A DNA stretch of 64,000 nt from positions 1,054,001 through 1,118,000 of the forward strand of contig NZ_CP104208.1 in NCBI RefSeq assembly GCF_026230175.1. Direction: 5' to 3'. The stretch is from Desulfovibrio mangrovi. Its GTDB lineage: Bacteria > Desulfobacterota > Desulfovibrionia > Desulfovibrionales > Desulfovibrionaceae. This document shows positions 52,813 to 61,125 of the stretch, piece after piece; position 1 is the first letter of the stretch; each line of letters starts with the position of its first letter. A program made the position numbers and the translations under genes. Below the pieces are notes generated by a model. The model saw only the letters and a list, made by a program, of their open reading frames with translations. It had not been told where the DNA came from and did not search any database.

Positions 52813-53051
52813 TTCTTTTCCAACTGAAACGGGAAGGACGGCTCAAAAGCTGCGGCCCGCCCGTTTGATCTGATGACATATGACTACGCCTCTTCCGCAC
52901 GCTGAAATGCGCTCGAAAGGACATGCAATTCTTGAAAATGGATACCTATTTCCCCGACATCATTACCGGATTGGCACCCATACGGCAAGGGTGCAGCATA
53001 CGCGGGCATCGTCGCCGCCAAAACAAGTCCCGACCGCAGGCAAATTCGTGT

Positions 53052-53080
53052 TTTACTTTACGGTTACGCCTCTGTATAAA
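53052..53080 (+). promoter_or_regulatory. Promoter candidate giving a leaderless precorrin-2 dehydrogenase mRNA
   Basis: TTTACT, 17 bases, TATAAA. The -10 ends five bases before the ATG, so transcription should start at or next to the start codon. Confidence 0.45.
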
Positions 53081-53085
53081 GCCCC

Positions 53086-53775
53086 ATGCGGTATTATCCA
53101 ACCTTTCTAGACATGCGTGGCAAGCGTTGCCTCATCGTCGGCATTGGCGATGTGGGACGCCGCAAACTCACGTCGCTGCTGGCGGCAAATCCTGAAGAAG
53201 TGCTGGTGTTGGACACGTTCCTTTTTGTGGAAATCGCCGATCCTGAACTGAAGGAATTGCTCTCCCACCCTGCCGTGACCTATCAGCACCGGCCCTTCGT
53301 CAGTTCAGACGTTCAGGGACGCGCGCTGGTATTTGCCTGCACGGGCAGCCGCACCGTGAACGAAACCGTAGCCCGCGCCTGTGACAAGCGCACAGTTCTG
53401 TGCAACGTCATAGATGCACCGGACGAGGGAGACTTCATCGTTCCGGCGCATTTTGATGCGGGCGAACTGATTGTGGCCATCAGCACTGGCGGCAACAGCC
53501 CTGCTCTGGCGCGCCGTATCCGCATGGAACTGCAGGAATTCGTAGGCAACCGCTTTTCCCGCCTGGTCACGCTCATGGGCCGGCTCCGCCCGCTAGTCCT
53601 TGCGCGCGGCGCAGAGACAGGGCACAATACCAAGCTGTTTCGCAACATCGTCGGCTCCGACCTCATGGACGCCCTGCAGGACAGGGACAGAGGCAGATCC
53701 GAAACAATACTGACAGAACTGTTACCGCAAGAACTGCACCCCCACATAGGAGAGTTGCTGCATGAACTTGTCTGA
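53086..53775 (+). CDS. Precorrin-2 dehydrogenase (CysG N-terminal/Met8-like)
   Basis: An NAD-dependent enzyme converting precorrin-2 to sirohydrochlorin on the way to sirohaem, the cofactor of dissimilatory sulfite reductase. The 229 residues open MRYYPTFLDMRGKRCLIVGIGDVG, the family's start and dinucleotide loop, and contain AISTGGNSPALARRIR. No Shine-Dalgarno precedes the ATG. It overlaps the HemX-like gene by 14 bases and heads a tetrapyrrole operon. Whether it also chelates metal, as Met8 does, is not visible from the sequence. Confidence 0.92.
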   Translation: MRYYPTFLDMRGKRCLIVGIGDVGRRKLTSLLAANPEEVLVLDTFLFVEIADPELKELLSHPAVTYQHRPFVSSDVQGRALVFACTGSRTVNETVARACDKRTVLCNVIDAPDEGDFIVPAHFDAGELIVAISTGGNSPALARRIRMELQEFVGNRFSRLVTLMGRLRPLVLARGAETGHNTKLFRNIVGSDLMDALQDRDRGRSETILTELLPQELHPHIGELLHELV

Positions 53776-54583
53776 GCTGTTCTCTCTGCTCATTATCGTC
53801 CTCTATGCTCTCGGCACCCTGTTCATCATTGCTGGTACCGCACTGAGAAAGGACCCGCTCAAAAAACTGTCCAACTGGTCGGCAGTGGCCGGTTTCGGCC
53901 TGCACAGCGCCATGCTGCTGTTTGCCATGGTGGGCAGCGACTTTGACCTGTCCAAGGGCTATTACATCCAGTTCCTCTCATGGAGCCTGCTGTTCATCTA
54001 TTTCTTCCTGTGGTGGCGCATGCGCCTTTCCTTCCTCGGGCTTACGGCAGCGCCCCTGGCCATGCTGCTGTTCATAGGCTCCTTCACGCTCACCACAGTG
54101 CAGGGCAAATTGCCTGAAGAATGGACTGGCATGTTCTTCGGCCTGCATATCGGCACGCTGTTCCTCAGCTTCGGCCTTCTGGCCATGGCGTTCGGCGCGG
54201 GTCTTATTTTCATCCGTCTGGAACGCAAGATTAAATCCAAGGAACAGCTTACCGAATTCGACAAGGATATGCCCGCGCTGGCCACCTTCGACCGCGTGAA
54301 TCACGTTGCGGTCATGGCCGGTTTCCCCTTATACACCATCGGCATGGCATCGGGCTTCATCTGGGCGCGCCTTGCATGGGGCAGGTTGCTTTCCGCAGAC
54401 CCCAAGGAAATCGTTTCCATTTTCGTCTGGTTCGTCTTCGCGTGGCTGTTCCATCAGCGCCTTACGGCGGGCTGGCGCGGACGCAAAGCGGCCAAGGCCG
54501 TCATCTGGCTGTTTGCCATCAGCGTTTTTTCTCTCATCGGAATCAACGTCTTCATGCCTACTCACCACAGCTTCATTCAGTAG
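53762..54583 (+). CDS. HemX/CcsA-like cytochrome c assembly membrane protein
   Basis: A 273-residue membrane protein with about eight helices, of the CcmC/CcsA/HemX superfamily. Conserved His residues lie in helices (GFGLHSAML, FGLHIGTLFLSFG, DRVNHVAVM, FAWLFHQRLT). The full tryptophan-rich WWD haem-handling loop is not seen, which favours a HemX-type role near hemA over haem lyase. It is coupled to the upstream precorrin-2 dehydrogenase and nine bases before hemA. Confidence 0.88.
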   Translation: MNLSELFSLLIIVLYALGTLFIIAGTALRKDPLKKLSNWSAVAGFGLHSAMLLFAMVGSDFDLSKGYYIQFLSWSLLFIYFFLWWRMRLSFLGLTAAPLAMLLFIGSFTLTTVQGKLPEEWTGMFFGLHIGTLFLSFGLLAMAFGAGLIFIRLERKIKSKEQLTEFDKDMPALATFDRVNHVAVMAGFPLYTIGMASGFIWARLAWGRLLSADPKEIVSIFVWFVFAWLFHQRLTAGWRGRKAAKAVIWLFAISVFSLIGINVFMPTHHSFIQ

Positions 54584-54592
54584 TAGTTGAAC

Positions 54593-55906
54593 ATGGATCG
54601 CGATATATATCTCATCGGCCTCAATCATAAGACCGCCAGTGTTGAAGTGCGCGAAAAATTCGCGCTGACCGACTGCAAACACCTTGAACCGGGCGTTGTA
54701 CCCGTTGAAGGCTGCATCAAGGAAGCCATGGTTCTCTCCACCTGCAACCGCGTGGAGCTTATCGTGGTGGGCGAAGGCGACGGCGTCATCAATCATGTCA
54801 TCAAATGCTGGGCAGATGCACGCGGACAACGCGTGGATGACCTCGAACCCTATGTATACAAGCATAAGGGTCTGGAAGCGGTGCAACACCTCTTCACCGT
54901 TGCGTCAAGCCTCGACTCCCTTGTTGTGGGCGAACCCCAGATTCTTGGGCAGCTCAAGACAGCCTACCATGAAGCGGTGGACCGCAACGCCACCCGTGTC
55001 ATTCTGAACCGGCTTCTGCACAAGGCATTTTCCGTTGCCAAGCGCGTTCGTACCGAAACGGGCGTGGCATCCAGCGCGGTATCCATTTCCTATGCTGCGG
55101 TTGAGCTTGCAAAGCGCATCTTCGGCGACATGGGCGAATACACCGCAATGCTCATCGGCGCAGGCGAAATGGCTGAACTTGCGGCAACCCATCTGCTGAA
55201 CAACGGCATAAAGAAGATCTACGTTGCCAACCGCACGTTCGAGCGCGGGCAACTGCTCGCCGAACAGTTCAACGGTGAAGCCATCGCCTTTTCCGACCTT
55301 TTCACCCAGCTGGAGAAGGTGGACATCATCATCTCCTCCACCGGTGCGCATGAGGCCGTCATCCGCGCCAAGGACATCCGCACCGTCCTGAAAAAGAGAA
55401 AGAACCGCCCCATGTTCTTCATCGACATCGCGGTTCCCCGCGACATCGATCCGGACGTGAACGCGCTGGACAACGTCTATCTCTACGACATTGACGACCT
55501 GAAGGAAGTGGTGGAGGAAAACCTCGCCCAGCGTCAGGAAGAGGCCCAGAAGGCCCGCGCCATTGTTGAAAGTGAAACCCAGACATTCAGCAAGTGGCTG
55601 CGCTCGCTGGAATTGCAACCCACGATCGTGGATCTTGTAAACCGTTCCGAAAACATTGTTGAAGAAGAACTCATCAAGTGCATGAAACGCCTTGAAGGCG
55701 CCAACGGCGAAACAGAAAAGATTCTGCGTTGCGCCATGACCGCCGTGGCAAAGAAGATGAACCACGAGCCCATCTCCTTCCTCAAGCGCAGACACGAGGA
55801 AGAAGAGGCCGGGGACCGCTACATAGACATCACGCGCCGCATGTTCAATCTGGACGACGATCCCGTACGCGCAGATGCGCACGGCCATCGCCGCAAGAAG
55901 CACTAG
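54593..55906 (+). CDS. hemA: Glutamyl-tRNA reductase
   Basis: HemA makes glutamate-1-semialdehyde, the first step of C5-pathway tetrapyrrole synthesis. The 437 residues show the catalytic Cys in LSTCNRVELI (about 50), GLNHKTASVEVREKFAL near the start, SLVVGEPQILGQLK, GAGEMAELAATHLL (NADPH loop) and a C-terminal dimerisation helix. ATG 54593 is preferred to a TTG two codons upstream; no clear ribosome site, so translation may depend on coupling to the HemX-like gene. Confidence 0.97.
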   Translation: MDRDIYLIGLNHKTASVEVREKFALTDCKHLEPGVVPVEGCIKEAMVLSTCNRVELIVVGEGDGVINHVIKCWADARGQRVDDLEPYVYKHKGLEAVQHLFTVASSLDSLVVGEPQILGQLKTAYHEAVDRNATRVILNRLLHKAFSVAKRVRTETGVASSAVSISYAAVELAKRIFGDMGEYTAMLIGAGEMAELAATHLLNNGIKKIYVANRTFERGQLLAEQFNGEAIAFSDLFTQLEKVDIIISSTGAHEAVIRAKDIRTVLKKRKNRPMFFIDIAVPRDIDPDVNALDNVYLYDIDDLKEVVEENLAQRQEEAQKARAIVESETQTFSKWLRSLELQPTIVDLVNRSENIVEEELIKCMKRLEGANGETEKILRCAMTAVAKKMNHEPISFLKRRHEEEEAGDRYIDITRRMFNLDDDPVRADAHGHRRKKH

Positions 55907-55959
55907 CATACACTGATCTGCACTCTACTACTCGGCATACTGATATTCGGAGACAAAGC

Positions 55960-56292
55960 ATGCGACTCTACGTACTGGAAGATCTGACTGCGGAAGACCT
56001 GAAAAAGGTTCAGGGCCATCTGGATGCCATGGAACTTTCCGGCGGCATGCCGGGCATCTACTGGCTGCCCCTGCCCAAGGACATGCTCAACGAAGTGCAG
56101 CTTGAACACACGGAATGTGCCCCGCATTGCATGGCTCTGGAGATAGTGGGCGACTCCCTGCGCATGGAACTGCTGGTCCGTGCCCGCAACAAACTGCGCT
56201 GCGACTGCGTATCCTATCCATCACCGGAACTGCGGGCACACATGATCCAGTACATGGACGACATGCTCAAAGACCTCGGCATCTACGTATAA
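55960..56292 (+). CDS. Conserved-looking hypothetical protein in the hemA operon, 110 aa
   Basis: No domain recognised. It begins MRLYVLEDLTAEDLKKVQGHL after CGGAGA. Cysteines at CAPHC (about 51-55) and CDC (about 83-85) are notable. A central strand-rich part (MALEIVGDSLRMELLVRA) is followed by a C-terminal helix. It lies 53 bases after hemA and may be part of the tetrapyrrole operon. Soluble. Confidence 0.75.
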   Translation: MRLYVLEDLTAEDLKKVQGHLDAMELSGGMPGIYWLPLPKDMLNEVQLEHTECAPHCMALEIVGDSLRMELLVRARNKLRCDCVSYPSPELRAHMIQYMDDMLKDLGIYV

Positions 56293-56486
56293 TCCGGCCA
56301 GCGTTATGGCAGCCATCTCCCTGCCATTCCGTCGAAAGTCCCTTCGTTTTGCAGACTGATGCCGGTGCATTTCTGCCAGCCGTATCGCCCATACAGCGCC
56401 GAAGATGCTGAGGGCAACCTGAACACAAAGCTTCAGGCTCAAGGGCTTGCCGGTTCTTGGCGAACCGGGACGACGGAAGGAACATC

Positions 56487-57635
56487 ATGACGCCAGAAAC
56501 AGTTACGCTACCGCAACACCTCCCCCGATCCTTACGCGAGCTTACTCCCGCGCAGGCTCGTCTCTGTCTGCAGGCGGAGCAATTCCTGCGCGAAGGCTCA
56601 GGCCTTGAAAAAAACGCCCTTACCGGCAAAGGCCTGCTCATCGCCTGCTCCGGCGGCTGCGATTCCACTGCCCTGCTCTTCATCCTGCTGTGTCTGAAAA
56701 ACCGTCTTGGCTGCCGCCTTACAGTGGCGCACCTTGACCACTGCCTGCGCCCTGAATCCGCTGTTGAAGCCGACCATGTCCGCCGTCTGTGCGCCCTGCT
56801 TGATCTACCCTGCTCTGTGGGCAGGGAAGATGTAGCAGCACGGGCACGGCAACACGGCATCGGTATTGAGGAAGCGGCCCGCGACGCCCGTTATGCTTTT
56901 CTGGAAAAAGCGCGGCAGGAGCATGCCTGCGACTTTATCGCCACGGCCCATCACCTGAACGATCTGGCGGAAGATGTGCTCATGCGTCTGCTGCGTGGTA
57001 CAGGTTGGCCGGCATTGGGGGGTATGGAGGCGTTTTGCACCGATAGACAGCTCATTCGGCCCCTGCTTGTGACAGAACGGAACAAGCTGGAAACATTTCT
57101 TGCAGAATCCGCCATCGGCTGGTGCGAAGATGCATCAAATGCCGATCCTGCCTACCTTCGCAACCGTATTCGTGCAGACTTTCTGCCCCTGTTCCTGCGG
57201 GAGAACCCCGCGTTTCTCACATCCATTGCCGGATTATGGCGTCTGGCCCGGACAGATGCGGAACACTGGACCTCCGCTGAAGAGAACATCCTTTCATCAT
57301 TGAAGAAAACAACTTCTGCGAAAGATTCTCTAGAGTCTTTCTCTGAACATAAAGAAGGAACAGCCCCGCTTTCTCCTCCTCCCGCTTTCCCCGGTTATGA
57401 CAAGAAGCAGGATATTCTGCTGCCCAAAAAGCACTTGGCAAGTGCAGGAAAAGCCCTGCGATTACGGCTGTATAAACGGTGTCTGGAAAAACTCGGCACT
57501 GGACAGGCGCTTTTAGAGGGGTTGGAAAAGCTTGATGCCGTATGGCTGCGCAATGAAGGGGGCAAAACCATACAGTTCCCCGGCGGAAAAACCGCAACGA
57601 TCACAGGCGGAAATATTCTGTTTTCACGGGGATAA
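56487..57635 (+). CDS. tilS: tRNA(Ile)-lysidine synthetase
   Basis: TilS converts C34 of the CAU-anticodon tRNA-Ile to lysidine so that it reads AUA. The 382 residues start at ATG 56487 (GAAGGA upstream). The PP-loop reads ACSGGCDST (about 53-61), followed by AHLDHCLRPES, ATAHHLNDLAEDVLMRLLRGTG and NRIRADFLPLF. The C-terminal tRNA-binding part is shorter than in E. coli (432 residues). A CCGGTTC/GAACCGG hairpin sits just before the ribosome site (56450-56468). 84 bases upstream of adk. Confidence 0.94.
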   Translation: MTPETVTLPQHLPRSLRELTPAQARLCLQAEQFLREGSGLEKNALTGKGLLIACSGGCDSTALLFILLCLKNRLGCRLTVAHLDHCLRPESAVEADHVRRLCALLDLPCSVGREDVAARARQHGIGIEEAARDARYAFLEKARQEHACDFIATAHHLNDLAEDVLMRLLRGTGWPALGGMEAFCTDRQLIRPLLVTERNKLETFLAESAIGWCEDASNADPAYLRNRIRADFLPLFLRENPAFLTSIAGLWRLARTDAEHWTSAEENILSSLKKTTSAKDSLESFSEHKEGTAPLSPPPAFPGYDKKQDILLPKKHLASAGKALRLRLYKRCLEKLGTGQALLEGLEKLDAVWLRNEGGKTIQFPGGKTATITGGNILFSRG

Positions 57636-57719
57636 TCCGGCTTTTTCACATGCCTGCCGTTGACAGTAAGTCTTGCTTCACGCTAAGAGCATGTGAAATA
57701 TTTGACAAGGAGGAATGAG

Positions 57720-58391
57720 GTGAACATTCTCACTTTCGGACCTAACGGCAGCGGCAAGGGCACCCAGGGTGCTCTGGTGAAGAAAAAATACGACCTTGAC
57801 CACATCGAATCCGGTGCAATCTTCCGTCAGCACATCGGCGGCGGCACCGAACTCGGCAAGAAGGCCAAGGAATACATCGACCGCGGCGACCTCGTACCGG
57901 ACGACATCACCATTCCCATGGTTCTGGAAACCCTGAAGGGTGCTGGTCCCAACGGCTGGCTGCTCGACGGTTTCCCCCGCAACATGGTTCAGGCCGAGAA
58001 GCTGTACGACGCTCTGCAGGCTGAAGGCATCAAGCTGGATTACGTTATCGAAATCCTCCTGCCCCGCGAAGTTGCCAAGAACCGCATCATGGGTCGTCGT
58101 CTCTGCAAGAACGACAACAACCACCCCAACAACATCTTCATCGACGCTATCAAGCCCAACGGCGACGTTTGCCGTGTATGTGGCGGTGATCTGTCCTCCC
58201 GTGCTGACGACCAGGACGAGGGTGCCATCAACAAGCGTCATGACATCTACTACAACACCGAAGACGGCACCCTCGCTGCTGCCTACTTCTACAAGGATCT
58301 CGCTGCCAAGGGTGAGACCAAGTACATCGAACTGAACGGTGAAGGCACCATTGATTCCATCAAGGAAACCCTTCTCGCCCAGCTCGCCTAG
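57720..58391 (+). CDS. adk: Adenylate kinase with a metal-binding LID (D. gigas type)
   Basis: Adk interconverts ATP, ADP and AMP. The 223-residue form starts at GTG 57720, with AAGGAGG five bases upstream. P-loop GPNGSGKGT (7-15), AMP site LLDGFPRN (81-88). The LID holds Cys129-X5-His135-X15-Cys151-X2-Cys154, the motif known to bind Zn, Co or Fe in D. gigas adenylate kinase. The usual G-x-P-G-x-G-K loop is GPNGSGKG here. Own terminator follows. Confidence 0.95.
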   Translation: MNILTFGPNGSGKGTQGALVKKKYDLDHIESGAIFRQHIGGGTELGKKAKEYIDRGDLVPDDITIPMVLETLKGAGPNGWLLDGFPRNMVQAEKLYDALQAEGIKLDYVIEILLPREVAKNRIMGRRLCKNDNNHPNNIFIDAIKPNGDVCRVCGGDLSSRADDQDEGAINKRHDIYYNTEDGTLAAAYFYKDLAAKGETKYIELNGEGTIDSIKETLLAQLA

Positions 58392-58424
58392 TTCCCTCGT
58401 TCGTTACATACCTATGGGTACAAT

Positions 58425-58455
58425 AAAAGCCCCCTGCAATCGCAGGGGGCTTTTT
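58425..58455. terminator. Bidirectional terminator of adk and ilvN
   Basis: A 12-bp stem AAAGCCCCCTGC/GCAGGGGGCTTT with loop AATC, flanked by A and T runs. Confidence 0.92.
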
Positions 58456-58476
58456 GCATGCTTCGCTACACGACGA

Positions 58477-58767
58477 CTACTGTGCCATCACGGTGCCGAG
58501 CTGACTGAACACGGCCGTATGTTCACTGCTAACGCGCACGTCGTGCACGTCCTGCAGCTTGCGCATCTGACGGATCATCTGCTCAAGACGGTCATCCTCA
58601 TTCACGAGCAGCCAGATGCGGCTGACCTCGCCGCCATTCACCGGCAGACAGAGAATGGCTTCCACGTTGAAGGCGCGGCGGGAGAAGAGGCCGCACACAT
58701 GCGACATAACGCCGGGGTGGTTGCTCACCGTTACATCAAGAACCGTACGGGCAATCTGATTAGGCAT
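58477..58767 (-). CDS. ilvN: Acetolactate synthase small (regulatory) subunit
   Basis: A 96-residue single ACT-domain subunit, the size of E. coli IlvN and shorter than IlvH-type subunits. It binds valine and confers feedback inhibition on IlvB. ACT core: TVSNHPGVMSHVCGLFSRRAFNVEAI, split at about residues 12-37. ATG 58767 follows AAGGAG and overlaps the ilvB stop by eight bases, so the subunits are translationally coupled. Confidence 0.95.
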   Translation of the reverse strand: MPNQIARTVLDVTVSNHPGVMSHVCGLFSRRAFNVEAILCLPVNGGEVSRIWLLVNEDDRLEQMIRQMRKLQDVHDVRVSSEHTAVFSQLGTVMAQ

Positions 58768-60439
58768 TGGCTTCTCCTTCAATCATCATGCGGTTGGCCG
58801 CTCCGGGGGGAACCATGGGCAATACCTTTTCCTCCCTGCTCACAGGCACATGCACAAGGCACGGTCCGCGCTGGGCAAAGGCATCCTTCAGGTCGGCGTC
58901 GGGATCTTCGCTCTTGGCCAGATCAACGGTGCGCCAGCCGAAGCCTTCGGCAATCTTCATGAAATCCACTGCAATCTGGTATTCAGAGGAGAAGTAATTC
59001 GCCTTGAAGAACAGCTCCTGCTGCTGGTGTACCAGCCCGAGGCAGTTGTTGTTCAGCAACACCACGGTCACGTTCACGCGCTGCTCGGCCGCCGTAGCAA
59101 ATTCCTGAATATTCATCAGCAGGCTGCCGTCACCGCTGAAACACACAACCTTGCGCTCGGGAGCTGCCAGAGATGCACCAATGGCTGCCGGAAGACCAAA
59201 ACCCATGGTGCCGAGGCCGCCGGAGGTAAGCCACTGGCGCTCCTGCTTGAAGGGATAGCTTTGCGCCGTCCACATCTGGTGCTTGCCCACGTCGGTGCAG
59301 ACGATGGTGTTGTCGTCCACCAGTTCGCCAATACGGCGGATGAGCTTCTGAGGGCTTTCATAACCGCCTTCAAGCGGTGCCTGCTGCGGGAACGCGTTGC
59401 GAAGCGCAGAAATGAAGTCCAGCCACTCGGCACGGGGGTTCTTCTGCACCTTGGGCAACAGGGCATCCATGACATCGGCAATGTCACCGAGAATGCCGAC
59501 AGATGCCGTGCGGATCTTGTCGATCTCGCTATGATCGATGTCTATGTGGATAACCTTGGCCGTGGGACAGAATTCCTGCACCTTACCCGTTGCCCGGTCG
59601 TCAAAGCGCACCCCGGCCGCGATGATGAGATCGCAGGCTTCCAGCGCCATGTTCGTATAGCGCTCAGCATGCATGCCCAGCATACCAATGGACAGCGGAT
59701 GATCCTTGGGAATGGCCCCAAGGCCCATCAAAGTCATGGTCACCGGCATGGACGACTTGGTGGCCAGTTCAAGAATTCTGTCACTGGCGCCACCGGCCAC
59801 AACACCGCCGCCAACCCACAGCACAGGGCGCTTTGCAGCGTTGATCATGCCTGCGGCAGCTTCCAGATCAGCATCAAAGGCACGGGGCGCAGGATCGGCG
59901 TCTCCGGCTTCAGGCCACTTGGCAAAGGAAACTTCGCCCACCTGAATGTCGCGGGGAATGTCGATCAATACCGGACCGGGTCGTCCCGAGGAGGCAATCC
60001 GGAAGGCTTCGGGAATGACAGAAAGCAGTTCCTCACCCGAACGTACAAGGAAATTGTGCTTGGTGATGGGAATGCTCATGCCGTAGGTGTCCACTTCCTG
60101 AAAAGCATCCGTGCCCATCAAGGGGCTGGGCACCTGTCCGGTGATGCAGATGACGGGAACCGAGTCCAGCTTCGCATCCGCAATGGCGGTAAGAATGTTG
60201 GTCACTCCGGGACCGGAGGTTGCAAAACAGACTGCGGGGCTGCCGGTAACTCGCGCCATGCCCTGCGCGATGAAGCCTGCCCCCTGCTCATGACGGGCCA
60301 GAACATGATGAATATGGGTACTGCGGGAAAGCGCATCGTACAAAGGCAGGTTCGCACCACCGGGGATGCCGGAAATGATACGCACGCCCTGCCGTTCAAG
60401 CAGCTGTATGGTAAGCTCTGCGCCTGTCATCCTGAACAT
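58760..60439 (-). CDS. ilvB: Acetolactate synthase large (catalytic) subunit
   Basis: A thiamine-diphosphate enzyme making acetolactate and acetohydroxybutyrate, the first common step of Val, Leu and Ile synthesis. The 559 residues show the catalytic Glu region in ARHEQGAGFIAQG, SGPGVTNILTAIADA, the FAD-domain segment RFDDRATGK and the ThDP motif GDGSLLMNIQEFATAAE ... NNNCLG. ATG 60439 follows GAGGAG by six bases; the 17 upstream codons in frame cross the attenuator and are not coding. Controlled by the Val-rich leader. Confidence 0.97.
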   Translation of the reverse strand: MFRMTGAELTIQLLERQGVRIISGIPGGANLPLYDALSRSTHIHHVLARHEQGAGFIAQGMARVTGSPAVCFATSGPGVTNILTAIADAKLDSVPVICITGQVPSPLMGTDAFQEVDTYGMSIPITKHNFLVRSGEELLSVIPEAFRIASSGRPGPVLIDIPRDIQVGEVSFAKWPEAGDADPAPRAFDADLEAAAGMINAAKRPVLWVGGGVVAGGASDRILELATKSSMPVTMTLMGLGAIPKDHPLSIGMLGMHAERYTNMALEACDLIIAAGVRFDDRATGKVQEFCPTAKVIHIDIDHSEIDKIRTASVGILGDIADVMDALLPKVQKNPRAEWLDFISALRNAFPQQAPLEGGYESPQKLIRRIGELVDDNTIVCTDVGKHQMWTAQSYPFKQERQWLTSGGLGTMGFGLPAAIGASLAAPERKVVCFSGDGSLLMNIQEFATAAEQRVNVTVVLLNNNCLGLVHQQQELFFKANYFSSEYQIAVDFMKIAEGFGWRTVDLAKSEDPDADLKDAFAQRGPCLVHVPVSREEKVLPMVPPGAANRMMIEGEANA

Positions 60440-60489
60440 TGTGCACTCCTCTTCTGACCCGTTTTCTTCAACCGGTGGGGGGCGGGTCA

Positions 60490-60529
60490 AACAAGAACCC
60501 CCACCGGTGCCTGAGCGCTGGCGGGGGTT
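60490..60529 (-). terminator. ilvBN attenuator terminator
   Basis: On the minus strand AACCCCCGCC pairs with GGTGGGGGTT (one G-T), 50 bases before ilvB, then TCTTGTTT. The competing antiterminator pairs 60563-60575 with 60505-60517 over 12 of 13 bases, the latter lying in this hairpin's loop and 3' arm. Confidence 0.75.
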
Positions 60530-60556
60530 GATTTCAGTTTGTTCTGAACGAGCCCG

Positions 60557-60691
60557 TTACATCGCTGAGGCACCGACGCCATGCGAGACGATGACGTTGA
60601 CGACGACGTTGACGACGACCACTAGAACGACCACAGCCTGAATCAGGCTGTCAGCGATGAATGCTTGGGCGTTTTGAGTGGTATGTCGCAT
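60557..60691 (-). CDS. ilvBN leader peptide, Val-rich, 44 aa
   Basis: A short frame MRHTTQNAQAF... with 13 Val, 3 Ile and 2 Leu among 44 residues; residues 20-35 contain 11 of the Val, in runs VVV, VVVV and VVV. It ends just before the attenuator. A ribosome at its stop would cover the antiterminator's left strand (60563-60575); one stalled at the Val codons would leave it free. This is the design of E. coli ilvBN (ivbL) attenuation. The ribosome site is weak (GGGA). Confidence 0.8.
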   Translation of the reverse strand: MRHTTQNAQAFIADSLIQAVVVLVVVVNVVVNVIVSHGVGASAM

Positions 60692-60733
60692 GTGGGTTCC
60701 CGTTCTTATTCAGGAAAAACGTTTGTTTTCGGG

Positions 60734-60763
60734 AGAGTAGTTCCAGAAAAGCAGAATTGTCAA
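60734..60763 (-). promoter_or_regulatory. Promoter of ilvBN
   Basis: On the minus strand a perfect TTGACA lies 18 bases before TACTCT, giving a start about 36 bases before the leader-peptide ATG. Confidence 0.45.
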
Positions 60764-60959
60764 GGTATGGAGTACAATTGATGGGGAGTGATGTGATTAC
60801 TCCGGTGAACGGTAGAATATGCTCGGTGAACGGTAAACACGCTCGAACAGGCGCCATGATAGGGGCACCGCACAGCCGTCTGAAGAAAGCCACAAGCGGG
60901 AGGTCGTCCGATACACAAATGAAAAAGGGTCCGACATTTCTGTCGAACCCAGATTCTCT

Positions 60960-61036
60960 TGGTAGCGGGGGCAGGATTTGAACCTACGGCCTTCGGGTTA
61001 TGAGCCCGACGAGCTACCGAGCTGCTCCACCCCGCG
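60960..61036 (-). tRNA. Initiator tRNA-fMet (anticodon CAT)
   Basis: A 77-nt cloverleaf with encoded CCA. The first base C is unpaired (opposite T), and the anticodon stem has three consecutive G-C pairs (GGG/CCC), both marks of an initiator tRNA. Anticodon loop CTCATAA. Confidence 0.95.
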
Positions 61037-61125
61037 TCACGTGTGAAAGGGGGTTTACGTTGAAGCGGCAGAACTGTCAATCACTGATTTACATTAATCG
61101 GCCAATTCGCTATTAGTGCCCGGTT

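Noticed and set aside
58850-60457. A 535-codon open frame antisense to ilvB
   Set aside because: ilvB motifs are unambiguous on the other strand; no ribosome site or recognisable protein in the antisense frame. The same holds for 44236-45780 opposite htrA and 25681-27108 opposite tmcB and tmcC.
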